Numbered from the stretch's first letter, positions 22,096-33,118 are shown. The stretch is DNA of 58,519 bases from Welwitschia mirabilis (GCA_051453625.1 JBOZIK010000001.1:27780562-27839080), one strand, 5' to 3'. Numbers and translations: made by a program. Notes: a model not told the origin generated them from the sequence alone.

Positions 22096-23090
22096 ATGAG
22101 TCAGCTCACTAAAGGAAATTCTATCACAAGACATTCCTTATTTGATGAAAAAAATTATAGTTATTAGAAAGAAAAGGTGAGAGTCTTTTTTCAATTCATT
22201 TACCTTAAAATATGGGAGTCTATTACTAATGGATATTGTATTTCTACTATGTAGGATCTTATAACTAAGTTAGCTACTCCAAAGAACAAGGACAAATGGA
22301 CGTCGAACGAAAAAATAACCATAACTTACAATTTAAAAGGACTAAATGTCATTTTTTATGTCATAGATCCAGAAGATTTTAAAAGAGTTGTAAATTGCAC
22401 ACTTCAAAAGAATCTTGGGATATACTAGAGACTGCTTATAAAGGAACCAACCTTATAAAGAAGGCTAAGCTTTAGATGCTAATCACTCAGTTTGAAGATC
22501 TAAAGATATAAGATGATAAAGATATAAATGAATTTTTTGCAATGCTAAAAGATATTATAAATTTTATGTATGGCTTAGGTGAAACTATTAAAGAATCAAG
22601 AGTAGTTCACAAAGCTTTGAGATCTCTACCTAAAAAGTTTTAATCAAAAGTGACTGCTATTGAAGAAAGCAAGGATCTAAATATTATGAAGATGGATGAA
22701 CTCCAAGGGAACCTTCACATATTTGAGCTTAAATTTGAAAAACAAAAGAAGAAAAGTGTGTCATTAACTACTACTTATAAAATTTCTAAGATTAAGGATG
22801 AATTTGATTAAGAATTTAAAAGCAATAATAAAGTGGCTCTTCTAGCCAAGAGATTCATAGACTTTATGTAGAGATGACAAGTTGGAGATCAAGATAAGAG
22901 ACCACAAAGAAGGAAAGATGAAGGACAATGTGAAATTCAATGCTATTCATGCAAAGGTTTTGGTCATACATCAAGTATCTGCCCAAACAACAAAAAAGAT
23001 GATACAACAAAAGGAAAGAAAGTATTGTCAGCAACATGTAATGATGAAGAAAGTAAGAGTGAACTAAACTTAGATTCAGAATGTGGTAGA
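22096..23090 (+). pseudogene. Copia element 3 gag with intact zinc knuckle
   Basis: The likely start is ATG at 22096 (MSQLTKGNSI...). A decayed capsid region follows, with SLFDEKNYSY and KIWESITNGY near the N-terminus. An intact CCHC zinc knuckle, CYSCKGFGHTSSIC, is encoded at 22941-22982 (C-X2-C-X4-H-X4-C). Stops and frameshifts break the rest. The product would have packaged element RNA. Gag and pol appear to have been in one polyprotein, as usual in copia. Confidence 0.85.
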
Positions 23091-23990
23091 ATCTCTCTCA
23101 TGGCTATCATCAATGAAAAGGTATGCTCCTCTTATTCTATTGATTTTGTTATTAGTAATAAGATGCTAAATGACATATAAATAGAATTATATTTGGAATG
23201 TCAAAATATTGCTTATAAAGTAAATAATCTAAGAAATGAAAATAAAAACCTTCTAGATAAGCTTGAGATTAGAGGAAAAAAGTTAAAATTTTGAACAATA
23301 ACCTCATCTTAATGTTTTACCATTATAGAAAAAATGTCCCTAGCAAACCATTTGCTAGCTTGTTAATTCTTATCATTATTCTTATTTCAAACCTTTGTCT
23401 AAGACAAACTTCAAAAACCCTTTAGCAAATATTACCTATCACTATTGCAACAAAAAGGATCATTCTAAGTTTGATTTTACATTTCAAAAAAGTTACTTTC
23501 CTCACTCCATATTAGGGCTTAAGTTTATTTTTTTCCCAAAAATTGAATCAACATGCAAGTAAAAACAAATGCCTAAGGTGGATCCCAAAATTCACAAATA
23601 AAAGCCTATTAATCCAAATGGCTATAAAAGCAACTAATCATTCTTACTAGTATTTGGATAGTGGATGCTTTAGACATATGACAGGTGACAAGTCTAACTT
23701 CATCAACTTCAAGGAATAAAATGGAGGAGAAGTGAATTTTGGAATAATAAAAGAGCATAGATTAAAGGCATTAGAAACATTGATATAGGTAAGTTACCTA
23801 ATATTCACAATTTATTATTTATCAATGGATTAAATCATAATTTATTAAGCATTATTTAGATTTGTGATAAAGGTTATAAAGTAATTTTAATAAAAATAAA
23901 TGTATTTTAAAACATGATAAAATAGATAAACTATTACTTATAGTGAATACACATGAATATGTATATTATATAAATCAATACAATAATTTT
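23091..23990 (+). pseudogene. Copia element 3 protease region
   Basis: YLDSGCFRHMTGDKSNF near 23651-23700 is the classic copia protease entry, with the active-site Asp-Ser-Gly kept. A spacer of about 550 bases between the zinc knuckle and this point is degenerate and rich in Lys and Asn. The remaining protease core is broken by stops but keeps a segment like LINGLNHNLLSI, which normally precedes the GAG-pre-integrase domain. Confidence 0.85.
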
Positions 23991-24960
23991 ACTTATCTAT
24001 CTTCTCATACTTAAGAAGACATCATCTGGCATTAATGTTTAGGTCACATTAGTTTTGATTCATTGAATAAATTGTGCCATGATGAGATAGTTAGAGGTAC
24101 TCCTAAAATTTCTTGCTCTCACAAAGGGCTATGTGATGCTTGTTAAAAATAGAAAACAAACCAAATCGTCTAATAAAAGGATTAGTGATATCACAACTAG
24201 CAAACCTTTAGATCTAAGTCATATGGATTTGGTTGGATCTATTCAAACTGCTAGTCTATTCAGAAAAGATATTTTCTAGTTATGGTTGATAACTTTTCTA
24301 GATTTTTGTGGGTAGGTTTTTTCCATACAAAATTTGATGCATATAAAAATTTCATTAAAATTTGCAAGAAGCTTCAAACTGCAAAGGAGTATGTAATAAA
24401 TAAAATCCAAAGTGATCATGGTAGAGAGTTTGAGAATAAAAGATTTAAACTTTACTGTAACTCAAATGAAATTAGTCATGAGTTCTTAGCTCCTAAAACC
24501 ACTCAACAAAATGGAATAGCTAAAAGAAAAAATCAAAATTTACTAGATATAGCAAGGGTTATGCTAAATGACAAGGATATTCCAAAATGATTTTGGACTG
24601 AAGCACTGAACATGGCTTATCATATTTCAAATAAAGTGTATTTAAGGCCTAGAACTTCTAAAACTCCTTATGAGTTCTAGAAATAAAAGAATCCAAATAT
24701 ATCTTTCTTTAAAATATTTAGAAGTAAGTGCTTCATTCTATGAGATAGAGAAGAATTAGCAAAATTCGATTCTAAGTTAGATGAAGAAATATTTTTGTGG
24801 TACTCTCAATCAAGTAGAGCCTATAGAGTGTTTAACAAATGTACTTTACATATGGAAGAATCTATTACTGTAAAAATCCATGATGTTTCAGATACCTTAA
24901 AATCCATTGACCTTGATGAAGATCTAAGTCCTTCTTATCCTATCAATTAAAATTAATAAA
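23991..24960 (+). pseudogene. Copia element 3 integrase, degenerate
   Basis: The GAG-pre-integrase piece is visible (LGHISFDSLNKL, GLCDAC). HMDLVGS near 24220 holds the first catalytic Asp. VMVDNFSRFLWVGF and QSDHGREFENKRF follow with the second Asp kept (the open stretch 24282-24590). The third catalytic residue is lost: NGIAKRKN has Lys at 24522-24524 where the family has Glu, exactly 35 residues after the second Asp, explained by one G to A change. The C-terminal domain continues as KFDSKLDEEIFLWYSQSSRAYRVFN near 24765-24840. Confidence 0.9.
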
Positions 24961-25139
24961 TTTTAAAAGATAAGGCAACCCCAGAAATTAAGAAACTCAA
25001 GGATAATCCTCTATACTCCGTTATTGAAAATGTTTAGTAAGGCATTGTCACTAAAAATTCTTTAAAAAATTTAGTGCTCATGTCTCTCTATTATTTCAAG
25101 TAGAACCTAAATCCTTTGAGGAGGGTAAATCTAACCCTA

Positions 25140-25870
25140 GTTCAATCAATGCAATGTAAGAAGAACTTGAACAATTTACTTGAAATCGGGTTTGTTTACT
25201 TGTTCCAAAATGAACTAGAAAGAATATCATAGGAATAAAGTGGATTTTTAGAAACAAAGTAAATAAAAGAAATGAAATTACAAAGAAAAAAGATATATTA
25301 GTAGCTCAAGGTTAGTCACAAATAGAAGGAGTATATTGTGAAGACACCTTTTTGCACCAGTTTCTCGATTAGAATCAATAAGGATGTTTCTAGCTTTCAC
25401 TTGCTATAAAAAAATGAAAGTATTTTAAGTGAATGTAAAAAGTGCATTTTTTAATAAAATCTAAGAATTCTCTAATCCTCATAAAATTAATTATGTATAT
25501 AAACTTAACAAGGCCTTGTATGAATTAAAGAAAGCTCTTAGAGATTAGTATGAAAAGTTTACCTCTTTCTTAGTTCAACATGGTTTTTCTAGAGGCTCCA
25601 TTAATAGAACTTTATTTAGAAAAGTATTAAATGATAATTTAATTTTGTTTCAAATCTATATGAATGATATTATTTTTGGACCAGCAAACGTAAATTTGTC
25701 AAATTATTTTGTAAGTCTAATGAATTCAAAGTTTGAAATAAGCATGATTGGACCAGTGAATACAACTTTGGGTTTATAAATTCAACAACATGAATATGGT
25801 ATTTTTATAAATCAAAAGAAATACTTCTTAGATTTAATTAAAAATTCAAAACAGAAAATGCAAAATGTAT
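25140..25870 (+). pseudogene. Copia element 3 reverse transcriptase, catalytic motif lost
   Basis: EELEQFT and IIGIKWIFRNKVN open the RT, followed by AQG, an APVSRLE-like segment and YKLNKALYELKKALRD. The catalytic box reads YMND at 25657-25668 in place of YVDD, so one of the two required Asp residues is Asn. NQKKYFLDLIKN follows in the connection. The sequence closely follows the Sirevirus-type pol order. It cannot be active, having both stop codons and the mutated box. Confidence 0.9.
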
Positions 25871-25880
25871 AGACTCTCCA

Positions 25881-26630
25881 ATGACCACAAATGTTAAGCT
25901 TTCTCTTGATGAAAATGGTAAGGATGTGGATCAAAAAACATATCATAGTATTATTAAAAGTTTATTATCTCTAATAGATAGTCACCCCAACATAGATTTT
26001 AGTATTGGTTTGTATGCTAGGTATCAAAGCAAACTAAAGGAATTACATCTTACTACTGCAAAGAGAATACTTTACTATGTAAAAATTACTCTAGGCTTTG
26101 GCTTATGGTTTTCAAATAATACTCCCTTAAGCTTGATAGGTTATAGCGATGCAGATTGGGTCAGATGCAAAAATAATCGTAAGAGCATAAGTGGTGGATT
26201 TTTTTTCTTTGAAAATTATTTCATCCCTTGGTATAGTAAGAAACAATGCTTCATATCTCTTTCTACAACCAAAGGTGAGTATATAGTTGTTAGAGCATAT
26301 TGCACTTAGATCTTGTGGATGAAAGAGACCTTGAAGGATTATGGCATGAACATCACAGAAGTGCCAATTTTATGCAACAACTCAAATGCTATTCAAATCA
26401 CTCATAACCCAGTTCTACATACTCATATAAGTCATATCGATATTAGGTTTCATTTTCAAGAATTGGTAGAAAAAAATAATTACTCTAGAATATGTTTATA
26501 CTAAAGATCAACTAGGAGATATATTTACAAAATATTTATCATTGGATCATTTCTCAATTATTTGTTATTTTTTAGGTATCAAGTCTGAAAAGTACTTGCC
26601 AAATGCATCTTCATTTGAATAATAGAATTT
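25881..26630 (+). pseudogene. Copia element 3 RNase H and pol C-terminus
   Basis: This is the best preserved coding piece of the window: 142 codons open at 25881-26309, then one stop, then 63 more codons. LIGYSDADWVRCKNNRKSISG is the RNase H core, with the SDAD motif intact. FIPWYSKKQCFISLSTTKGEY and ILWMKETLKDYGMN follow in order. HISHIDIRFHF and DIFTKYLSLDHF (near 26520, after a frame change) close pol. Confidence 0.9.
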
Positions 26631-26639
26631 AGTTGAGGG

Positions 26640-27180
26640 GTTTAAACTTTTGATTATAATATAAGTTTTAACCCCATTCTACCTCCTTTTTAAAGTGGTT
26701 AACTACGTGTCTTTTGGATTTTCCTACTGTTAAATTTTTAGCTTCACTGAGTCGATTAATTATACCATTGGGTTGACCAGTTTAGTCCCAGTTTTTCCTG
26801 TACTATCTTATAGTAACTAGGTCGACTATCCATTTTTCTCTGTTTAACCTCATTAAGTGCCATTTCTAATTACATTAGGTCGACCTCATCTTATCCTAGG
26901 TTGATCAAGTTTGATTCAGTTTCAACTATTAGATTTTCATAATGCAGGGTTGACCACATATGTCTAGGTCGATCATCATTTTACTATTCTAGTTTTTAAA
27001 ATTTTACATGGGTTGACTAACCTTATGATCGGTCACCCATGTTTAAGGTGGTGCATCATGGATTTTTAAAATCTACTCACCCTTTGTCTTTTTCTCATTT
27101 TCTTTTCTCCATCTATCATTTTCTAAGCTTTTAAGGATCCTCTTTGAATTTTTCTCCACTTTTTCTCTCTAATCTGGGCT
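26640..27180 (+). repeat. Spacer with recurring GGGTTGACC / AGGTCGACC motif
   Basis: At least eight related words occur between about 26750 and 27045, including GGGTTGACCA, AGGTCGACTA, AGGTCGACCT, AGGTTGATCA, AGGTCGATCA and GGGTTGACTA. They are spaced roughly 25-60 bases apart. GTCGAC is self-complementary. The words resemble the GGGTGACC series in the U3 of the same element. Sireviruses are known to carry conserved repeated motifs in non-coding regions; equivalence to those is my inference. Confidence 0.65.
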
Positions 27181-27186
27181 TAAATG

Positions 27187-28180
27187 GCATCTTAATAGCT
27201 AGGAGAGAGATTTAAAAAGAAAATAAAGAAGGCAACTATCAAACCTCTAAGTTATGTTTTTTCCAAGATGAGTACTGAGCAACTAAGGCATTTTGAAAAG
27301 AATTTTTAAAACCATCCCCATATATTTGGAAAGAACCTATGAGCCTATGTAATTTCTTAGCCTAAGAGAAGTTCAAACTTTACTAGAAGAGGTTAACTGG
27401 GATATTTTGTTCATGTCTTTGACACCTGCTACCCTCTGGTAACTAGGTTATTTTATTTCAATGCTATATTTTATGCCTCTTAATCTACTTTCATTACTTC
27501 AGTCTTTGACCAAGAAATACACATTACAATAGATTTTATAGCTTTTCTCACTAGGCTTACCAGAAGAAAATGGGATGAATACTAGCCTATGGCTGAATCT
27601 GTTAAGGAGAAAAACGTGACCACTTAACATGTTTATAGCATACATGTCACTTGAAAGGAGACTCTCAAAGCTTTCCATCTTCTTCTAAGATTTTGGCTTC
27701 TACACCTTATTATATCATACAAAGTTGCTTGGTACAGAGATGAGCTCTCAAATTATAGGGTCTTTCTATTTTATGCACTATATAGGAGAAAAGATATTAA
27801 TAATTCCGGGATAATGCTTATGTGCATGGCAACCAGCTTCAGCCTTACAAAAGACATGCCCTACCATATCCCTTCCTGATCACATGGATTTGTTATCACT
27901 TTGACATTCCTTATCTGGCTAGGTAGGAGATTTAGAAGCCCATGGGGCTTATTGATCATGCTATCTTATTCAAGATTCACATTTTCAAAGAACTAGCTAC
28001 TCCTTTAAGGCCTTAGATAAAGGCCTTTCAGACCTTAGAGATCCTTCATCTTCTACACCTTACCAACTTAAGGATTCATCACATCAAATTATCCCTCATT
28101 ACTAGTTGTACTTTAGTTGCTTATACCTCTTCAAGTGAGGGTGCTTAGTCTTTTAAGTCCTCTAAATTTAATTAAGTCTA
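27187..28180 (+). pseudogene. Copia element 3 extra ORF downstream of pol, degenerate
   Basis: About 1 kb between the motif spacer and the 3' LTR has long stop-poor pieces in one main frame. These include MSTEQLRHFEKNF, FDQEIHITIDFIAFLTRL, FYALYRRKDINNSGIMLMC and LTKDMPYHIP. The layout, a separate ORF between pol and the 3' LTR, is known from Sireviruses (the so-called env-like ORF) and from plant transposon-associated ORFs. I cannot say which family this is. A start at ATG 27184 (MAS...) is possible but is followed at once by stops. Confidence 0.5.
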
Positions 28181-28491
28181 TATGTCTTTTTCTTTAATTT
28201 TTAGTTTTTCTTTATACTTCCTGTCCTTGATTTCATCAAAAATGGGGAGAACAATTTGTACTTATGATGTCACTTTTTGTCACTTCTTTATGCTTTATAG
28301 CAAAAATGCACCTTTTATGATGTAATGTAAGATTTTTTAGTAATACAAAGAAGTCTTTTTATTATGAAAACCTCTTTGATCTTTACTATATTTCTTTCAT
28401 ACAAACCTCATATGTATTTAATAGATTTTGAAGTTAAATAAATTAGGAGAAGAACTCATATATCAAATTATTATATTTTCTTAATCAATGA

Positions 28492-28504
28492 CAAAGGGAG
28501 AGTT
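28492..28504 (+). other. Copia element 3 polypurine tract
   Basis: ACAAAGGGAGAGT sits directly before the 3' LTR start TGTTGAG. Confidence 0.85.
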
Positions 28505-28593
28505 TGTTGAGAATTAATTGTCATTAATTAAATTAATGAGTTTTTGTATTTAATCAATTGTAAAGAGATTTTCTAGCATTAGGCAACTGAACT
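28505..28593 (+). repeat. Copia element 3, 3' LTR, first 89 bases only
   Basis: It matches 20812-20901 from TGTTGAGAA through AGGCAACTGAACT. It then ends abruptly at the family A LTR start. The continuing 5' LTR sequence (GATGTAGATAAAG) is not found elsewhere in the window, so the other half of this LTR lies beyond the window or was lost. GAACT (28589-28593) is the candidate left target duplication of the family A insertion. Confidence 0.85.
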
Positions 28594-29804
28594 TGTTGTG
28601 ACACCAACTTATGTGCATTTGATAGGGTATTTTGAGTTGTTTTGTAAATAAACTAATAGATAAATGCTTAGTTCCTATGAAAATCGAGAATCAAGGAGCA
28701 CAAGAAGAAAAAATGTAATTATTAGATAATTCACAAGAATTTCATGCAGATATAGACATATATTATTTTGGATCATGATTCTTGTAGATGACAAAGCAAT
28801 TTCACCAACAAAAGATTGAGAAAAGACTGTCGTTCCTCCCATCATCCACACGACAGTCAGGATGACACCTTCAACAAGGCAATAACCAAAGTTCACATCT
28901 AGATAACTTGTGATGGAACTAAGATCTTTCTATCAAACATAGTCATCCACATCATCGTCCAGACGTCACTAATGGACAACATCTCCAAACTAGTCGATAG
29001 CACTTCATAGACAGATCATCAGTAGTTAAACTAAAGCAAACTCAGAGTTCTAATTATCCATCCTTGTCATTGCCTACATCATCTAAATGACCATCGAGAT
29101 GATACTATTTTCTCATAGTTTTACAGAATGTTTTCCCAAGTTTTCGCCTCTTTATTATGACTTTACTTTACATGTTAGTTAGAGTTGTCCTTTAATTTTC
29201 TGTCAGTTTCCCTTTATTTTCTGTCTATAAATAAAGGTCTCCCCCTCAATCCTTAATCATCTTTGATAGTACTTGACATTCTCATGACAAGAGATCTTAG
29301 GACTCGAGAATCATCTTGTAATCCAGAGAGATGTTACCTTGGTGTTAGGTGGTATATCCTCCATTGAGGAATGACTACTTTGTGATACAAATGTCTTTTA
29401 TACTTTTTAATATAAATTATCTTTTTTGTCAATAATTGCAGGAACTTATCCCTTATAGTTTATGTTGTTTAAGATTTATGACAGGTTTCTTTGATTATAT
29501 AGATTATGAGGGTAACTTTTGTCAAGGTTGAGCTTAATTAGATTAGTTACATCATTATTTCAATTTCATAGATTAGTTTTGCATAGTTATTTTAATTGCA
29601 TGCATTATAGTTTAATTCAGTAGATTAAGATTACATATTTCTTTATCGAAATCAACTCTTTATTATCCATATCATTGGCCTTTGATAGAATTATGACATT
29701 TGGATCACTTCAACTATACTAGCATACTATATTTGTATATCTTATTTGTAATTAATAGGATTTAAATCAAGGCATGAAACATTGGATAAATTCACACCGC
29801 AATA
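28594..29804 (+). repeat. Family A gypsy 5' LTR
   Basis: It runs from TGTTGTGACACCAACTT to CACACCGCAATA just before the primer-binding site, about 1.2 kb. TATAAATA at 29226-29233 is the likely core promoter, and TTTAATATAAATT near 29420 lies further downstream in the transcribed part. Hairpins of the dispersed family lie at 28825-28871, about 28940-28985 and about 29066-29112. It is homologous to 1-1610 and 12766-12852 on the minus strand and, more distantly, to families B and C. Confidence 0.9.
28825..28858. repeat. Hairpin with 8-bp perfect arms in family A LTR
   Basis: GACTGTCG at 28825-28832 pairs exactly with CGACAGTC at 28851-28858 around 18 bases. AGGATGACA follows, giving the alternative outer pairing seen in other family members. 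Confidence 0.8.
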
Positions 29805-29807
29805 GAT

Positions 29808-29830
29808 TGGCATCATTACTAAGGAAGGCT
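29808..29830 (+). other. Family A primer-binding site (tRNA-Asp type)
   Basis: TGGCATCATTACTAAGGAAG is a decayed TGGCGCCGTTGCCGGGGATC, the complement of the 3' end of plant tRNA-Asp. The same site follows the LTRs of families B and C; the family C copy at 57703 is nearest to the original. Confidence 0.75.
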
Positions 29831-30100
29831 ACTTGGAAAATAAGAGTTATCATTACTTTAGTGGATATTCCAGATATTTGCTGCAGTAGCAGTATACTAG
29901 TACTCTGTAAGTATTTTATTTTAGTTTTAACTTTTTACTAACCATTGACATCCCTTTTTTTGTCTAGATGTCATTGTCGAATGACTGTCCCGATTTTTGC
30001 TTTCTCTCATTTTGTGGTTGTTTATGTTTTCTGTCTCTGTCATCTAGGTTATCGTCCGGATGACTTACAGGACAACACCTTTTGAGAACCGAAACTGAAT
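29831..30100 (+). other. Family A leader with hairpins
   Basis: Non-coding leader between the primer-binding site and gag. Hairpin copies lie at about 29955-29990 and 30037-30078; the second has GTCATC at 30039-30044 against GATGAC at 30059-30064. Confidence 0.7.
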
Positions 30101-30605
30101 GGTAAAAATAGGAAAAGTGAAAAATAACAGAGAAAGAGGAAATTCATTATAGAAAATATCTCAGAAGGTTTGCTAAATTTTGAAATTGAAAATCAAAATA
30201 GCCTAGGTATGCAAACTTTAGAATTTCCTAAAATTTCTGATTTTAATTTTGAAGAAGAGTCTGATTTTAATTTTGAAAAATTTAATACCATATCAATATC
30301 TCACCAAAAATGACCTATCTCACTAAATCCAACCTCTGTCATTGGAATCATTACTCTTACTCCTTGTGTAACTCTGAGAGATCTCATAGTGAATAAAAGA
30401 CTTAAAATTCAAAACCTTTTTGACTTACCTCTAGGTGATGATGTGGAACTTAAAAACTTAAATGCTTATCTTACCTTTAGAGGAGAACTTGATGTAGACC
30501 TCCTATTACACATCACTAAAATTAAATAACTTATTCTTACTTCTAGAAACAATAAAAAGCACATAACGGATAGAACCTATATGGTTATTTTTCCTATAAA
30601 TTAAT
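30101..30605 (+). pseudogene. Family A gag, N-terminal part
   Basis: One frame from about 30150 to 30605 carries LIENISEGLLNFEIENQNSL, homologous to LIEKNIKEGLVNIENESEKQ in family B. VTLRDLIVNKRLKIQ, LGDDVELKNLNAYLTF and ITDRTYMVIFPIN follow, all with family B equivalents at 34930-35160. Only a few stops (TGA, TAA) interrupt it. The homology stops exactly before the LKGRVKNW segment that starts the conserved retrotransposon gag domain in family B. Minus-strand protease sequence follows without a spacer. Confidence 0.75.
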
Positions 30606-31437
30606 ATTAGTAACTATCATCTTGGACTATTATCTAAATGATTAAAGTAAATGACACTCTTTAAAAAAGTATTTCATTGAGTAAACATGTTGGACTTCTT
30701 CCCTATTTAAAACTTCCTTATTCTCATGCTTAAGATAGTGTATTTAAATTGGGTCATCATACAAGATTGACTCATGTAGCATCACTAGTCTCTCCTCAAT
30801 TAAATAATGTTGTAAAAATAAAGTTGGATTAAGTTTCTCTTCTAAGTTCTACTCATCTATTAATTTTTTTTAGTAGCATTAAAAACTCTAATGGTAAACG
30901 TTTTATTGTCAATGTGACATTCCATCATTCTAGTTCATGTGTTAATGATACAATAAGTAATTGTATAAAAGGATCTTCTTAGAGAAGTGAATAACCTCTA
31001 TTATATTCTATTTTAATGATATCCATATCTATGAGGTGAAAAGATTCTTTTATCTAGATGAGTAAGTCTTTATAATCACCAAGGATTTTTTAATTAAAGT
31101 ATCAGTTAATTCTAAGATGATTTATGTAGTTTCTATTCTATTTTCCAACTCAAGTTTTTTACATGTATGAAGAGGTATGATGTTTACACTTGCTTCTATA
31201 TCAATTAAGAATTTTCTAATCCTCTTATTTCTTTCTAAAGTAATAGTCACTATTGCTGCTCCAAGGTTCTTGAATTTAGGAAACATTTTCATGACTAAGT
31301 TTAAAATAAATTGAGCAAGGAAGATCTTACTAGTAATAGTTTATTTTTACTTTCTTCTAACTAGATCTTTTCACAACTTAGCATAGTTAGAATTTTCTTG
31401 CAATATTTTCCAAAAAGACAAGTTGATGTTTACCCCT
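30606..31437 (-). pseudogene. Element A' protease region, minus strand, degenerate
   Basis: Read on the minus strand from 31437: VNINLSFWKILQENSNYAKL (compare INVILPFWSILQDNSKYAKV at 2560). Next come FLIDIEASVNIIPLHTC, with the active-site Gly of DIGAS changed to Glu, then IEYNRGYSLL, PTLFLQHYLIEE and EVQHVYSMKYFFKE. The last four have matching segments in family B at 36770-37110. Several frameshifts and stops interrupt it. Upstream on the minus strand it abuts the end of an LTR with no leader or gag in between. Confidence 0.8.
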
Positions 31438-31439
31438 TT

Positions 31440-32675
31440 ATTATGGTACATATTTGTACAAATGTTACATCCTCCAATAAATACTAAAAATAATCAAAAT
31501 ATATTTATTGCATAACATAACATACTAATATAGATGGATGTAATCCAAATGTTGTATTTCCATTGAAGGCATAGGCAAAAAATAGAAGAAATAATTTCAA
31601 GTAAAATACTTATGTAATCTTTAAGTAGAACAATAGCAATACAAAATAATAATGCAAATGAGATGCAAGATCCATTCTAAATGCAATATCTTATCCAACT
31701 ATCAAATCAACCTGTCACATATATTAGCCTTGTATAAACTAGATCAATTAAAGAAATCCATCACTAGAATAAAATTAACCTTAGTTATCAATTTCATCAA
31801 ATAGAATATGAAAACAAAGAAAAGATAATATAGGAAATAAAAATTCAATGTACCTAAACTAACAATGTCAATCTTAATAAAGGTTCTCCTCATGATCTAT
31901 ATCACAGATAAAGCTATTGTAGAAATAAAATTAATAAAAACCATAAAGAAGATGCACATAATAAATAATTTAAAAAGGAAAATAGAGTTTTGATTAAGTT
32001 AAACCAACATCTGTGTTATAAATTAGCAACACCTTAATGAAGGGTACATAACCCAACACCAAGGAAGACATCTCTTTATAATAATAAGAGATGGATCTCC
32101 TACACTTTAATTTGTTATCATGAGAATTTCTAGTGCCAAAGAAGATAAAATCAGAGTAAAGAACAAAAAAGGTATTTATTACAATATAGACTCTAAAAAT
32201 AGAAAACACTAAAAAACATAGTAAAATCCTAATAGATGTGTAAGAAGATGCAAGACATATTGTAAGAGTTTGGTAAAGTTTGATAACATATTCTTTTTAG
32301 GTGTTATCCTTGACATCATAGGAGATGATGTCATATCATAGAGGTTTTACATCAACTACTATATTAGTCTAGAAAGTATCCTTATCAATATAAGTACTTC
32401 AGTTATCAGTATAATCATCTCGATGATGAAGTGGATGATGGGCTTCATAAAGACATTTCTTATATCAGATTAACTTCTTTGATTATACGATTGCTACTTT
32501 ATATAGAAAATATTGTAATTTGCTTTAAATGTTATGAAATGTTATGAATATTGCATGTTTTTATGATATTTGCCTTAGCTCTTTATTATTATTAAAAATT
32601 ATCATAAACCTATCTAATATCCTATGGAACTACTCAATATACCTTATCAAATACATAAAATTTGGAAGTACAACA
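31440..32675 (-). repeat. Element A' LTR, minus strand
   Basis: On the minus strand it starts TGTTGTACTTCCAAATTTTATG at 32675, directly after a polypurine tract, so it is positioned as a 3' LTR. Related features are TATTTGATAAGGTAT near the start, decayed hairpins at about 32412-32450 and 32288-32340, CTCTTTATAATAATAAG, and GAACCTTTATTAAGATTGA near 31875 (compare GTAGCCTTTGTTAAGATTGA in family B). The end resembles GTACAAATATGTACCATAATAAA, the decayed form of the family B LTR end. Length is about 1.24 kb. Confidence 0.75.
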
Positions 32676-32692
32676 TAACCCCACACTCAGCC
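32676..32692 (-). other. Element A' polypurine tract, minus strand
   Basis: On the minus strand GGCTGAGTGTGGGGTTA precedes TGTTGTACTTCC. It has the same layout as GGCTAATTGGGGGGCTA before LTR B2 and GGCTAAGTAGGGGACTA before LTR C2. Confidence 0.8.
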
Positions 32693-33113
32693 TTATTAGT
32701 CCCTAAAAAAACTAGGCAAACAATTATAATTAAGAGCCAATATAGCTAAAGATCAATCAATTAGGAAATCATGAAACAAAATTAAAAATAATCTTAGGAA
32801 TCTCAAAATTCCAAATAAAAATGTAAAAAAAAGACAACTAAACATTTCTCTTATGTAGTGTAATTGGTCATACTATCATTCTACCAATTATCTACATAAT
32901 GGAGGTGATGATAGGCTCAAAAATTGGTCTTAAAAAGTAGAAGCCTCCAAAAATGTTTTTAAAAAGATAGACATTAAATGCAAACAGCTCTCCACTTAAG
33001 TGTATAGAAGATACTAAAAAATAATCATGTATAACAGAATAAAAATCTTCAACATAAAATGTCAAAAATTATTTGTAAAAGATATGTGTAATATTTTAGT
33101 AATAAAAATGTAT
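32693..33113 (-). other. Element A' internal 3' end, minus strand
   Basis: Non-coding sequence that precedes the polypurine tract on the minus strand. It is cut at 33113/33114 by the family B insertion and probably continues at 43826. Confidence 0.55.
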
Positions 33114-33118
33114 ACCAT
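33114..33118. other. Left target-site duplication of family B compound (ACCAT)
   Basis: ACCAT directly precedes LTR B1 and recurs at 43821-43825 directly after LTR B4. Confidence 0.8.

Noticed and set aside
30606-31000. Plus-strand protein-like stretch (GHHTRLTHVASLV...)
   Set aside because: The minus strand matches the family B protease linker in order, which explains the open reading on the plus strand.
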